Shown piece by piece: positions 45,860 through 57,689 of a stretch of DNA of 64,000 bases. The stretch comes from Ophioderma brevispina (Eukaryota; Echinodermata; Ophiuroidea; Amphilepidida; Ophiodermatidae). The position numbers and the translations under genes were made by a program. The DNA is taken from contig JAMKCH010035364.1 in the NCBI GenBank assembly GCA_023653785.1, forward strand, positions 62,001-126,000, written 5' to 3'. Under the pieces are notes generated by a model. That model searched no databases and was not told the origin of the DNA. It saw nothing but the letters and a program-made list of their open reading frames with translations. Numbering within the stretch: position 1 is the stretch's first letter; each line of letters begins with the position of its first letter.

Positions 45860-47620
45860 TGGAGTCAGCAACTATACATTAGTCCCATAGTACAAAGAAT
45901 CGATGATTGCAACTGAATTAACCGCAAACGTACATTGAAAGTATCTGAATCAGATATTTAATTAAAGTGTTAAGAAGCAGACGGGTTATATTTGCTCCCC
46001 AAGTAATAGAAAGGAAAGGGAGACCATTCTATTGCTATATACATAAAATAAGGTGAACTTTGTGAAATAATCCTCGTGCAGCCATCTCGTTTGTCGTCAT
46101 ATTTGATAAAACTAAAAGTGACAACTTTCTACTCATATTATTTATCATTGAATACCAATTACTATACGAATTCCTTTTTGTGTACTTGATGGTGTATTGC
46201 GAGTTATAAAAGACAATATATTAACCTGTCAATGAAAGGATCTATTCAGTTCAAATGTACTTTGGATATAATATCAGTTCACCTGTCATTGAAAAGTGCA
46301 CTCAATTTGGATGACTTTTATAGATGATCTTGAAGGTAGACAGAATTGTTTTCTTTGAAACTCAGTGAATGACAATATCTAGGAACTTCAAAATCTTAGA
46401 GTAATGTTTGTTTGATGGTGGTCCAATGTTAGGAAAATATAACCGCTTCTCTTGATATTCAAATGACAATGAATTGGACACTTCTTGATAGCGAAGTACT
46501 GATCAAACACTGAAGTGGATACTTAGATAATTCCATGTATTTGTTGTTTCAATTTATGTATATTAAAGTTAAATCATTGTGCTGGTCCATCTGTGTTTAT
46601 TGAGGACAGAGATATTTAAATACGAATGTAATAGAGTCACTTACTTTTGTCTTTTTTTCAGTTAAATGTGTATGTTGTTTTATATAACTGCCAGTGCCTT
46701 TATTTTAAGAGTGTGATTGATTATAAAGACAACGAGAGAACTGCAATCGAGTTAGATTCCAATTAAAGATATGGGGATTACCTGTTAGTTTCTCCCAGAC
46801 ACATCCTGTTGAATACAAATACGTCAGGAATTTGGGCGACTTTTAATTGATGGTGACTGTTTAAAACGACATAACTGATGGCTGTTTGATTATAACACTA
46901 CAGACACGTTCATTTCTTTAAGCCCTGTTTGGTGATTCATTGTGCTTTTTAATGGCGATGTCTTGATAGAGTAATTGGTTTACAGTCTTCATGTAGTTAA
47001 TTACTTTTCTTCAGCTAAAACCTACTGAACATCTTGTGCACGAAGAAAGCAAACATCCTCCCTAGATACCAACATCGAAAACGAGTTTATTCTGAATACC
47101 ACTAAACTGTTAACAGGACAAAGATTTTCTGATATGATCGATTAAAGGGCAAGAAACGTTTTACTTTAATAATACCCTTCGCCTATCGGGTGTTTTAAAT
47201 TTATTTTTTGATCTCAGAAATGTAGTTAGGGACAATATTAGCATTTAAAGTTGATTTATATAAATAAAGATTAATAAAATGATTAAGCAGAACAATCCTT
47301 GATAACCTTTACGGAATAAATCTCTACCGAAATTGTGATCAGCACTCAAAATAATGAATAACTTTCCTCTAGACAATCGCCATACCTTATGCTCCAGGAG
47401 CATAACTCGTGGTAAACATCTTATTTTATCATGCTAACATGTTTCAAATCAAACCTCACCTGCTGAACAACAATGCTTTGTTATTCAGTTAACTGTGACA
47501 TTGGTTATAGGATTAGGGTGTTATTGGGAAGAGGGCATTCCGATTAGACATACAAACAATATTTGGTCGTGTAGTTTACCCATTTATTGTAATTCTATGT
47601 CCATTGTTTGAAATTCAGCA
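45860..47620. other. downstream flank of the IgSF gene
   Basis: No further exon with Ig or signalling features was found. It may include 3' UTR sequence. No repeat with clear ends is visible. Confidence 0.4.
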
Positions 47621-47624
47621 TACA

Positions 47625-48110
47625 GATTGGTCAGTTTACTGCCCACTATTTTGCATTCTATTACCTCTGCTGCCCATTATTGAAAATGCAGCATTTTGAT
47701 TGGTCAGTTTACTGCCCATTATTCTGTAATAATGGGTCACCATTGCATTTCCTTATTAAATCAAGCCGTTTTAGGTAATAGAATAGAAATAAAGGGGTTG
47801 CCGTATCATTTATGGGCTCATAATATATCCTCGGCCAGAAAAACTTTCAAATAATGGGCTCGGCTGCGCCTCGCCCATTATTTAGTTTTTCTGACCTCGG
47901 ACACATTATTCACCCGTAAATGTTACTGCATCACCCTTTATTTATTACATAATGGGTCGCAAATGCATTTGCTTATCAAACTGGGGTGCTTTAGGTAATA
48001 GAATAGAAATAAAGGGTTTGCAGTATCATCTATGGCCACGCCTATTGAGGGTTTTTTCCTACCTCGGACACATTATTCACCCATAAACGATCCTGTATCA
48101 CCACTTATTT
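47625..48110. repeat. palindromic repeat, tandemly duplicated
   Basis: The same family as 14694-14975. Two hairpin units (47787-47944 and 48006-48110) each run from AATAAAGGG-TTGC to a mirrored end, with CCTCGGACACATTATTCACCC inside. Each is preceded by TTTAGGTAATAGAATAGAAA, giving a period of about 220 bases. Upstream, GATTGGTCAGTTTACTGCCCA occurs twice, 73 bases apart. The layout suggests an inverted-repeat element that was amplified locally. Confidence 0.7.
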
Positions 48111-48290
48111 CTTAATTGAACTTCGGTTTCCTTTATATCGAAACACCCTGTATACATACATTATGATGATGAATGCTGTTAAAATTATCTGATTCAATGC
48201 ATCAAATGGGTCTTTGTAGGTTGTCATGAAGAAATGTCTTTTTTATATATACTTACATGTGAATTAAAATAAATCTAGCGCCCTCGTTAA

Positions 48291-48539
48291 CCCTCCGTCT
48301 ACCGAGGGGGTGGGGGGGTGGTTACCACCCCCCCCCTTCATGTTTTTTTCCCCGGCTTGCTAAAACCACCTTTGTTGGTGCAAAATATTCAATGTAATTG
48401 TCAATGGACATGTTCCGCTCCTTTTATCCAACAACAAACACCACCGGGGTAATATAGGTAAGATACGGGTGATCCCAGTGATGTCACCATACCCCCCCCC
48501 CCTTCGGGAGTTTTGTTACAAAATGGCTCAGAACGAGGG
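48291..48539. mobile_element. 249-bp element at a TTAA site
   Basis: CCCTCCGTCT at the left and AGAACGAGGG at the right are imperfect inverted ends, flanked by TTAA on both sides (48287-48290 and 48540-48543). The interior has two C/G homopolymer-rich tracts (GGGGGTGGGGGGGTGG and CCCCCCCCC). CCCT termini with TTAA fit piggyBac. Related ends occur alone at 35108 (TTAACCCTCGTC) and 57665 (GACGAGGGTTAA). Confidence 0.6.
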
Positions 48540-48544
48540 TTAAT

Positions 48545-50015
48545 ATGCTCAAAGACTTGTAGTTTTCTGTCTTCTTTCGACCTAAGCAAAGGTAGTCATA
48601 AGCCAAACCTCAGTATTAATGAGTTTATGTATTTAATGAAAGCCACATACAATTTCCAACATCTGTTATAAATATCGTCTGCAAATATACTAAAGTTCAT
48701 TTATTTGCCAATATTTGTCTATTATACAGAAAGAAACGCGTACTTCGAAAAGAAAAAGGAAATTCGGTTAATTAACAGAATAGTTTAATCGTGATTTAAT
48801 AAATGTCTATTCCACTTGCATATTGTAGTAGTTGATAAAGCAGTGGCTAAAGCTCATACGTGAATAGATTGTCAGTGTCTTGTGCAACAAAGTGGTATGC
48901 TAAATAGCTTACATGTGCTATTTAATCATCAACAGATGAAGGGAAGAAGATGCAGAAACAGTTATAACAATTTACATTTTATTGGGCCAGACACTCATAA
49001 AAATGTTCTCTGTTTATAAAATAAGCCATAGAACTATATCTTAAGACTTCATTATTAAGACTTAATGTTTCCACACTTTTTAAATTTTTACTATCGAAAA
49101 GCAAATGACAAGAGCAAAATGACAGCTTCTGTATTTACAACCTTTTGGGGCTATCCAGTCATGTGTGACTTCAGGGGTAAAACAATCTCTCTTTATGACA
49201 CATCGTGAATGGCTTACATGTCTGTTTCTTTACCTGATTGATTAGTCATTGTACCTTACAGAAATTTGACATTTTTTGCTCTATTTGTCTTTGAAACGAA
49301 AGTTAATTTTCCAGTTACTCGCTTAGTTAGACAATCCGTAATTTTTCGGTTATATAAAATGTTAAATTTCGTCGACAACACAGTGCGGCAACTCAAACAG
49401 AAAATATAATTACATTTTTAATCAATTATAATAAAAAAAGCAAATTAAAATTCATTTCACGAACGTATGATAATAAAGTTATAGATATGTAGTAAATTTT
49501 AATTAGTAGAAAGTAGTATATATCTTAGTAGTATCAGTAGTACAGGCGATTAAAAAAAAAGTTTACTCAAGTTTGTCGTGGAATTTAAAGGGAAGTATCT
49601 GTAAAGTAATATACCATTGCAAAGAGCAATTTCTGAAGGTCTAAATTAAAACAGACATTTTATATTTGCGCGTGCCAAACCAAAGTTATACTCATTTGAA
49701 TAAAATCACCATTTTCCTGACTGTACACATCTGGGTAACTTGCATCAGTTTCTATTCACGCCAAATCAATAAAGCGTAAATATGACGGATCCATTATTGG
49801 TTTGCAACTCTAATTGTCAAATGAAAGTTTGGCTTTTATACTCATTCTCAGAAACACAAATCAAACGAAAGTTCATCAATCAGTGTAACAATATAACTAG
49901 TTTTCATTGTAAACTGTTTCTGCAATTGTGTTTGTTCAATTTGGAGGTAAGTTGTGACTACATTTAATAACCTGGCTTAGACAAAAAAGGGGACACCCAT
50001 CCCACAAATTCCACG
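48545..50015. other. no gene recognised
   Basis: AT-rich sequence; no exon or element ends supported. Confidence 0.4.
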
Positions 50016-50309
50016 AATGTAGATTTCAAATTAAGTGAGACTCCTTGCATATTTCCATGGGCGATATTGATATGGGGTTCAATCCCCGACCGTGCGGAGA
50101 CTAGGCCTTTGTTGCCAATACCAAACATACTGTGTCCATGGTACAAAGTTACTGTAAAGAAACGGCTTAGTAGAAACTTATGCATTCAGTTCTACAATGG
50201 TCTGTTAATGATAGAAGGACTTATGCTATTGTTGGCAGTTGGCTTTGCGCTAATCTCTTAATACAGGATTGGCCATTTGTGATGGCCAAATAAAATTTAT
50301 TTGTGTTAA

Positions 50310-50666
50310 AGGCTGACTCAGAGATTTCGAAATATATATTTTTTGTGTAGTAATTAAAATAGTCAACTAGAACTAAAGATACTCACCTAAAATGCTCAAT
50401 TCCATAGTTAGAGATGAATCGGATTTTTCGTTTTCATGCAGTACACATTTATGTACAATATAACAGTGCATAGGATACCGTGTATAACAAAATTTCCGGA
50501 TCCGGAAGTTTTAAACAAAGTTGTGATTTTCTATATGAAGGACTTCAATTTGAGCTTAGTTATTTCACACAGTGATTATTATATGGACACGCATTATATA
50601 TATGCAAAAAACACGATTTGTTTGAAAAAATAGTGCGCCCTCATCGGGAAATCTCTGAGCCAGCCT
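50310..50666. mobile_element. 357-bp TTAA MITE (family A), nested
   Basis: AGGCTGACTCAGAGATTTC at the left mirrors GAAATCTCTGAGCCAGCCT at the right. TTAA duplications sit at 50306-50309 and 50667-50670. The empty site in the inverted copy of the host element reads GTGTTATATG on the matching strand, confirming insertion. Another copy lies at 61516-61877. A short perfect palindrome (TTCCGGATCCGGAA) is kept in both copies. Confidence 0.92.
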
Positions 50667-50773
50667 TTAAGTGTTCACTGATATAAGAATGCATTTTTTC
50701 TAAAATGCTGTGATAAGGAATTGTGGTATTTTGCAGTGTCAAAGGTAAGTTATGTTCACATAACACCGTTTAA

Positions 50774-51305
50774 AGCGGCACTGGCAATTTTTCACAAAAT
50801 ATGAAATATCTTCAATTTGCTCTCAAATGATAGTCTAGGCCATTGGAAGAACAGAGATATATTTTACACATAAAAATAACATACCCAAAACAGATAGGGA
50901 CATTGATATGAGGATAAAGACATCCAGGTAATTTGTAGGCCAACTTTTAAGTTTTCCATAACTTTAATCAACAAATGTGTATATTACATGAATGTTTTTG
51001 ACTCGTACTCACTGATATTAAAACCACAAAGGTTGTAGACCGAACAAACAGTGTGCATAGCGTGGGAAACATGCACACGGCGTGCGTGTTCTTGTGTTAA
51101 ACGCCATTTTCGTCGTCTGCTGAATTTTAACGTCGCCGGCGACGTTAAATTATAAAATCGATCTGTTTACCCATAAGGAAGCTGATTTGGTCTTAATCAT
51201 TTCGGGTGAGGGTTTTTGTATATAAAAGCCTTACAACCATGCAAAAATATCGATTTTGAAAAATCTTGAGGGCGCACTATTTTTCAAATGTGCCACAGTG
51301 TCTCT
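50774..51305. mobile_element. 532-bp TTAA element (family B), nested
   Basis: The ends AGCGGCACTGG and a right end reading AGAGACACTG on the opposite strand are imperfect inverted repeats. TTAA lies at 50770-50773 and 51306-51309. In the family H copy at 23.7 kb the corresponding sequence (CGTTTAATGACATAAT on the matching strand) is uninterrupted. Its right subterminal region shares TTGAGGGCGC and a GCAAAAA-AT-CGATTTT block with family A, so A and B may be distantly related. Confidence 0.85.
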
Positions 51306-51544
51306 TTAATGAAATAGTTGCTGGAGTTTTCATCCTGACACTTCAATTGAAACATCCAAGCTATGGCACATGTGAAATAATGTATTTGAGGTCAACATGT
51401 ACTTAATAGCTACATTACTATATACTACATTGTATAATTATAAACTTTTACCTTTTTCCATTCAAATAATAATTCTTACTTCTCACGGTGAATGGACGAC
51501 CTAAAACTTTTAATGAGGTCTCACTTATTTTTAAATCTACTATA

Positions 51545-52315
51545 ATTTTTCATGCTGATTGATATGTAGTGTACATGTATAAACTTTATAATACACCCTT
51601 TCAGGGTTGACTATTTGAGCCTTTTTATTGAACTCTAAAACATTGTCAGTGTGAAATATTTATTTAAAAAAAATCAACATTTTCTATTAACTAATCATCT
51701 AGTGTAAACCTGAAGGAGTACTTTAAAAAAAGAAATGTTGCGATGACGTCCCTTGGTTATTGTGAGAACTTAACTGACGCATTTCTTTTTCTCTAGATAA
51801 TTGATTTGTTATACAGACATAAGGCTATTTTTATCGAATTTTGATCTTACTTTAAATTTGCATGCTACATTGTATTTAGTTTTAGCCTTCTAGCTACTGG
51901 CCAGTCGTCTTAGCAACCTATAAATGCTAAAAGATTCAAGGATATTCAATATCACAAAACAGCGTTTTATCAATTGGCATGTTTATACGTTCATAATGCC
52001 TGGACATAAATGTGATTTTGTAAGATTCAGTGAGTTAAGTAAAAGTGAAACACACACACAAACACAAACAAACACACACACACACACAAACAACAACAAG
52101 GCACATGCAAAAATAAAATCAAACAAATAGGAAATAAAAGAGAAGGAAATAAAAGGAACGCACACCCTCCAGCATTCGTATATGAATTCAAAACAGTCAT
52201 ACAATGAACCAAAGTGAGTGAGGTTAGCGTTAATAAAAATGTGGCACTTACCAAACAGTTTAAAGAATTATTGGGATTACCTTTTTCAGTTTAGTTTGTT
52301 CGTTTCGGTTTGTTA
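51545..52315. other. no gene recognised; (CA)n-like tract
   Basis: A CACACA/AAACA simple repeat occupies about 52050-52098; ORFs on both strands across it are low-complexity. No gene supported. Confidence 0.5.
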
Positions 52316-52317
52316 CA

Positions 52318-52734
52318 TTGATTTGACTTGATTTGATTTATTCGGACAATATCCTGGATAACCCAACAAAGCCTCTGGAGGAATCTTACTTCCATTGGGT
52401 CAATTCTATCAGGACTGAATTAGGACAGGCAGGGGTAACCACCCTACCCTTTTCGACACTGACTGTGATATACATGTACAGGTATGACTCTCTGTACAAG
52501 GGACCGACGGCTTAATGTCTCCTCCGAAGGACGGGGTAATTTTATTGTTCAGTTGCCCAAGTCCAACTGAACCATGGTGGAGAGTGAATTTTAATTTTAA
52601 TCAATAGCTCCTATACATATTAAATCAAAATTGAGAACCCGATTAAATCTCAGCAAGTGGCCCCGCCGGGAATAGAACAGGGGACCTCTATCAACAAAGG
52701 CTAAATACCCTAACCAGTGGGCCACGCTCTCCAA
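52318..52734 (-). mobile_element. tRNA-derived SINE
   Basis: On the minus strand the head has box A TGGCCCACTGGTTAGGG (52708-52724) and a box B-like CTGTTCTATTCCC (52668-52680). The body runs through CCTTCGGAGGAGACATTAAG-type sequence, and the tail near 52320-52345 is an AAATCAAATCAAG simple repeat. This is a second, distinct SINE family from the one at 22.3 kb. Confidence 0.8.
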
Positions 52735-52739
52735 CTACA

Positions 52740-53490
52740 ATAAATCAAAAACATGGTTTTATACAAACTTGTACAAGTTTCTACTAGTGCCTACCGACTA
52801 GCGTCCGTAGAATTATTTTCTACTAGTATTACTCGTATGTGATTTTTAAAATGTCACAAGTCAAAAGCCGTAATCACTAATGTTGCCGTTATTGCATTTT
52901 CGTCAAAATGTGCGTATCCGTAAATCGATACAGAAATTATGTTTTAACATTTCCTCCATCTTAAAATATAAGTTGGAAGTGAAAATTGGCTACAATCAAT
53001 ATAGCTCAAGACTCTGAGTTAACACTAAAGTGCAGACGGGTCTCAATGTGGACCCAGAATTTGTTTGTTTTTTTTTTTTTTTTTTTTTGGTTTTTTTTTT
53101 AACACTAAATTATTTTTGCCCGAGATTATATGCAATTTTTTATTTTTTTTTATTTTATTTTTTATTCATTCTTCTTTAACCTGGGGGACCATTCAATGCT
53201 CAGCATTGTTCTCCCATGGAGCTCAGGTGGTACAAGACCAGTACATAAAAATAACATAATTACACATAATCAACATATCTCAATATAAATCATACATCTA
53301 AATACTACTAGAGAAATATACAAAGTGGAATTAGATAAGCTAAAATTACATACTTGTAGTTGTAAATATTTAAAAAAGCTATAAAAGACCTTAAATACAA
53401 TCACTATCATAGTACACCAAGCACTATTAAAGTAAGATAACTTACTAATACAAATTTAAGAATTTTAAGCTAAAAAGACAAATGTATAAT
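52740..53490. other. no gene recognised; poly-T tracts
   Basis: Long T runs at 53070-53100 and T/A runs at about 53138-53165 are present. The segment from 53175 (ACCTGGGGGACCATTCAATG) may be a LINE 3' UTR relic in reverse orientation, but no ORF supports it. Confidence 0.35.
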
Positions 53491-53497
53491 AAGAACC

Positions 53498-53745
53498 AGA
53501 AATACATCTGACAAGAATATTCATAAATTGCACAAGTATATCAAAAGATGGGTAGGCAATAAATTCAAATATACAGGCAAAGTTAACTTCAGAAATACAT
53601 CTGCCAAAAATATTCATAAATTGCACAATATTATCAAAAAAGGTGTAGGCAATAAAGCCAAACAAATAGAAATAATTTCAGATACATTACTGACAAGAAT
53701 ATATAAAAAGATTCATGTCAATGCCTACACATTAATTGGTTAATA
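53498..53745. repeat. about 90-base tandem repeat, 2.7 copies
   Basis: AGAAATACATCTGACAAGAA near 53498, AGAAATACATCTGCCAAAAA near 53591 and AGATACATTACTGACAAGAA near 53680 start successive units. Each continues with ATTCATAAATTGCACAA or a variant and GTAGGCAATAAA. Open frames on both strands derive from this repeat. Confidence 0.75.
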
Positions 53746-53749
53746 ACAG

Positions 53750-54338
53750 TTGCGCATATTTTGATGCAATAATAAAATCGGTCATGGCGTTTTGATACTA
53801 ATTAGCATAAATAAGCATATTGGTGGCACTATTCAAAATTTGTTTCCCTTAAATCGTAATGGAGTAACTTCTTGAATTTGTAATTTAGCAATGTAATTTC
53901 TTTTATGGTATATTATTATGAGCACAATTTTATGAAAAAAAAAACCTTCGGGAAAGTGATTTTTCATTTTTAGGCGGGTAACGGTAAACGTGATAGCGAG
54001 GTGAAATTAAATATTTAAATTAACTCCATTTCACTCTTTCAAAGAGTGAAACCATGTCGGTAGCTTGGTGTCGTAGTCAAACAAAAGTAAACTTTCACTC
54101 GCTTTGCATTTAGAAAGTATCCCTTTCAAGCAATCATTGTAAATACACTGTGTGGAGATATTATGCTTGTTTTAACATGTAATTAATATATTCGATATTG
54201 ATGAAAAACACTAAAGTTATGTGTTTGTTTGTTTGTTTGTTTGTTTGTTTAGCGGCCTACGTACCTCAGGTATTAGCTTTGATCAATTATTCAGTAAACC
54301 TCCTTATCAATGATTTCTATATGTAATAGTCTTTCTTC
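53750..54338. other. no gene recognised; (GTTT)n microsatellite
   Basis: A GTTT microsatellite lies at 54223-54250. No gene supported. Confidence 0.5.
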
Positions 54339-54343
54339 TTTAA

Positions 54344-54575
54344 AGGTGCAACGAGATATTTTGAGGCATCCATGTAAGGTGTCATATGTAGTGACTTCAT
54401 ATAGATTAGACACTCAAAAGATTTCTTATCTTGTATTTTATGAAAATAAAAAGGTAATTTTATATGCTTATATTCCAATATAAAACATAGGCTGAATTTG
54501 CTATTTACTCCTACAGGAAACTGGATTTTTTTTCATTTTAGGGACACCTATTATTTGAAATCTCTCGTTGCACCT
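54344..54575. mobile_element. 232-bp TTAA MITE (family E)
   Basis: AGGTGCAACGAGATATTT at the left mirrors AAATCTCTCGTTGCACCT at the right. TTAA flanks both ends (54340-54343 and 54576-54579). No coding capacity. Confidence 0.9.
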
Positions 54576-54579
54576 TTAA

Positions 54580-55245
54580 ATACTTTAATCCAAAATGCCT
54601 TTTAATCAGCCTCATCGAAAGAGTCTTCTGACACAAAATGTCGCTTTAACCGCTTCCGTTGCTCAATGGAGCGCGACATTATTTTGGTATCAATGGAAAA
54701 GCTAAGATGAATTTTATACCAAACTCAAGTTTCATAGGTGGGGTCGGTAATAGAAAACCCGCTTTCACAAAATAGGCTGGTTAGACGATTGTTAATTTTC
54801 TTATGTTCTACGCTGTGTCGAATTTGAAAAAAAATAAATGCACTGTTTGCATGACAATATTTTTGGGTCGTAAAACTTAACACATATCAGACAAGCAAAT
54901 AATTTAAACAGGAAATATTCAACTTTAATATCGGGAGGAGTTTTTACAAGATCTTTGTGCAGCCTTTTTACCAATACTGGATTTTCCCCTCACTCAAAGA
55001 CTAGATACCTCTGTGGAGACATTTTAATTTAATCCCCTATTCTATTCACACCCCAGCGCATCCTCACTACCCTCATTTAGACTTCACAACATCCCTTTTC
55101 ACTTATCTATACACGTCCCACACCCAGCAGAGCACTTAAAGGCCTCTGCTGGCTTTCGCGTGCTTTGCCTTCACACGATAATGTGATACACCCTATTGTA
55201 ATCTTTGGATATAATTCCCTTACGTTACATTCATTTGAGGTTATT
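54580..55245. other. no gene recognised
   Basis: No gene or repeat supported. Confidence 0.4.
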
Positions 55246-55253
55246 GTTGTTTT

Positions 55254-56169
55254 CAGGGCCGCCGAGAGAAATTGCGGGCCCGGGGGGAATCTTGGAGTTA
55301 CGGGCCCCCCTTTACCAACTTCGTTTACCAGACCCCATACGGGGGGTTTTAAGTTACAGTGGCTGCGAAGGGGCCATGCGGCGCGTAAGGCGGCGGTGGG
55401 GTGTTGGGAGCTGTATAAATGTCAGTTGATGCAACTTAATTAATGTGTTTTTTGTTTGAATTAATCATATTATAGTGTTTATGGAGACGGCCCAGGGGGT
55501 GGGTGCAAGCGCGGAACCCTTGCAATGTGCACTTTCCAAAACACATTTTTATCTTCTTATAAAATTTGAGAATGAAACCAAATAAAATTTGTATTGGTTT
55601 CAAACTTTTTTAACACGTAATGATAGATGTATGATAAACGGTTAGAAAAATAAAATATAGCTGTTTTTTTTGTTTGAAATAATATATATAAAGTGTTTCA
55701 TGGATAGTTCAGATATGAAAACGGCCCCGGGTATGGGTGCAGGCACTAAGCGCGAACCTTTCAATGTTTCACTTTCCAAAACACATTTTCTAATGTATAT
55801 TTGATAGACATAATTTGAAATTTAAGTCCCATGATATAATTCATGACCAACCGCTTTATAAAACAAAATCTTAATTGTTTTTGTGAAGTTGTTTTCAAAA
55901 CCAAGTGGGGCCCTGCCACTAAATTTCTTAACCCGTGTACGTCGCGAAAAAAAAATGGGTAACCGGGGCCCCCTGTATCCGCCCAATGATCTCTCTTTCT
56001 CTCTCTCTCTCTACGATCCCTCTCTCTCACTTTTCTCCCTCTCTGACTTTTGTCACACCGCAAGGCGACACTTTTATTTTTTTTACTAGCCTAGGACACC
56101 GGGCCCCTAGACCCCCCGGCCCGGTCATTACCCCCTTTGCCGCCCCTCTCCCCCCTCTCGGCGGTACTG
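55254..56169. mobile_element. 916-bp hAT-like non-autonomous element
   Basis: CAGGGCCGCCGAGAG at the left mirrors CTCTCGGCGGTACTG at the right; both ends continue into GGGCCCGGGGGG / CCCCCCGGCCCGG. The flanks GTTGTTTT and ATTGTTTA agree at 6 of 8 positions, an aged 8-bp duplication. A block of about 230 bases is duplicated inside: TTTGAATTAATCATATTATA near 55455 and TTTGAAATAATATATATAAA near 55674, each followed by CACTTTCCAAAACACATTTT. A CT-rich run sits at 55988-56045. No transposase. Confidence 0.8.
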
Positions 56170-56376
56170 ATTGTTTAATAATCAATAAATTAAAGTTATT
56201 CTAAGCTTTTTATTTCTACAACACACATGTCGTTCACGAACACATCTGTTTGACCCGATGGCAAAATTGCTTCTTTTATATTGAAATTCCCAGGAGACAA
56301 AATTTTGCAATACCTACAACCTCTCTGGCGTCGATTAAGTTGCAGTAAAATTTTCACACGATGTAGCTAGTAGGAT

Positions 56377-56537
56377 GGGAGTTTCCGGTAACTGACCTAG
56401 CTGACACACTTTTTTTCGGACACACTTTCATGAATCGGAAACTTAACGCATAAACTGTGCTTTATTCCTGAAAGGTTTCCGAATTCATAAGTGTGTCAGA
56501 AAAAACAGTGTGCAGATGGTAAATTATAGAAACTCCC
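56377..56537. mobile_element. 161-bp MITE, Mutator-like (copy b)
   Basis: The same family as 6750-6922. It starts GGGAGTTTCCGGTAAC and ends GAAACTCCC, with CATAAGTGTGTCAGAAAAA inside. The flanks TAGTAGGAT and TAGTAGAAA agree at 7 of 9 positions, consistent with a 9-bp target duplication. Confidence 0.8.
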
Positions 56538-56549
56538 TAGTAGAAAATC

Positions 56550-57685
56550 CGGGTAGAAGAAATAATTAAAATCAGTTGTCAAACACTGTTTTCCTGTCGA
56601 TGTTTTATATTATCTTAGTTAGTCACAATAAATGAGATTTTCCAACAGACGTGTCGTGGCCATGTTGGAATGTTTTGCCATATGTAATAAAACTATATTT
56701 AGCCAAATTTCATTTGCCACATATCGAAAATATCTGCAAATGTCAGTTACCAATGCACTACATTCGTGACTCCACACCATGTGTCAGCTTGCACCACCCC
56801 TCCCCCCACCCGTGGATTGATCCCATGTCGCACAAAAACGAAACGATCAGGATCCTAAATAAATCGAAATAGGACACTCGATCAAGAGAATGAGCATGAA
56901 ATGTGAAATCGTAGCTTATAGTTCGCCAGTCGTCCGTGGCGCTACGTCCTCCCCGATCATTACGTCATGCGACATAATTATTACGTTATCCCTGCATATA
57001 AAAGTATTAACTATAATTAGTAGCTTATTCGAAAAATGGTGGCACCATCGTATCGAAATAGTCCTATGGGCATTTGTACACAGAGTCACCCGCCTGATAT
57101 GATCATTTGCAGTCATTTTATTGCGGAAAAAAAAAATTGAGGTCGTAGACGTACCACCCTCAGGAGGTTCAGGGTGTCCCGTCAAAGTCGGAAGGTGGGG
57201 GGGGGGGGGGACGTTGCCTGCCAAAATTCCTATACTTTACTGTGTTTGTACATGGTACCTTTTATACTTATGATTGCTAATAATAAAGTAAAGGACGAAT
57301 TTGTATTTTTCTTATATTCTTAGAGATAATATCATTATGCTTACTGTGGCACCCATCATTGCCAAGATAAATACAATTTTGCTTGTGTGAATGGCAAAAA
57401 TGGTTGAAAACCCCTTTGATTTGGGCGATTTGCGTAAAAATTGCTTAAAATAAGCTCTCAGTTATGACGTCACTAAATATGACGTCATATTGTTAAAACT
57501 TGATATGTTTATACTAGATTTGAAGAAAGGACATATGTATCTACACACTGGTATCAAACAAGATGATGTTTGTCGCTTAATTACGAAAAAATCAGGGGTG
57601 GTGGTGGTAACCCCTCCCCTTCCCCCCTTGGTTGTGAACGTAGTAGAAACCACTTGGTTGGACGAGGGTTAAACCTCGGATTTAT
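56550..57685. other. no gene recognised; G/C homopolymer repeats
   Basis: A run of 14 G near 57197 and a C-rich stretch near 57610 resemble the interior of the 48.3 kb element, and GACGAGGGTTAA at 57662-57673 resembles its end. A clear left end was not found, so no element is called. Confidence 0.35.
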
Positions 57686-57689
57686 ATAT

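Larger units (their letters stand above)
50019..51540 (+). mobile_element. TIR element of family H carrying two nested insertions
   Basis: The ends GTAGATTTCAAATTAAGTGA and TCACTTATTTTTAAATCTAC match those of 23741-24389, and the interiors align in opposite orientation. Removing the insertions at 50310-50666 and 50774-51305 leaves about 625 bases, close to the 649 bases of the other copy. An internal AATCCCCGACCGTGC phrase is shared as well. No transposase. Confidence 0.8.

Noticed and set aside
51983..52254. Cys/Val-rich minus-strand frames
   Set aside because: They translate the CACACA/AAACA simple repeat.
53465..53743. Open frames on both strands with repeated segments
   Set aside because: Explained by the 90-base tandem repeat.
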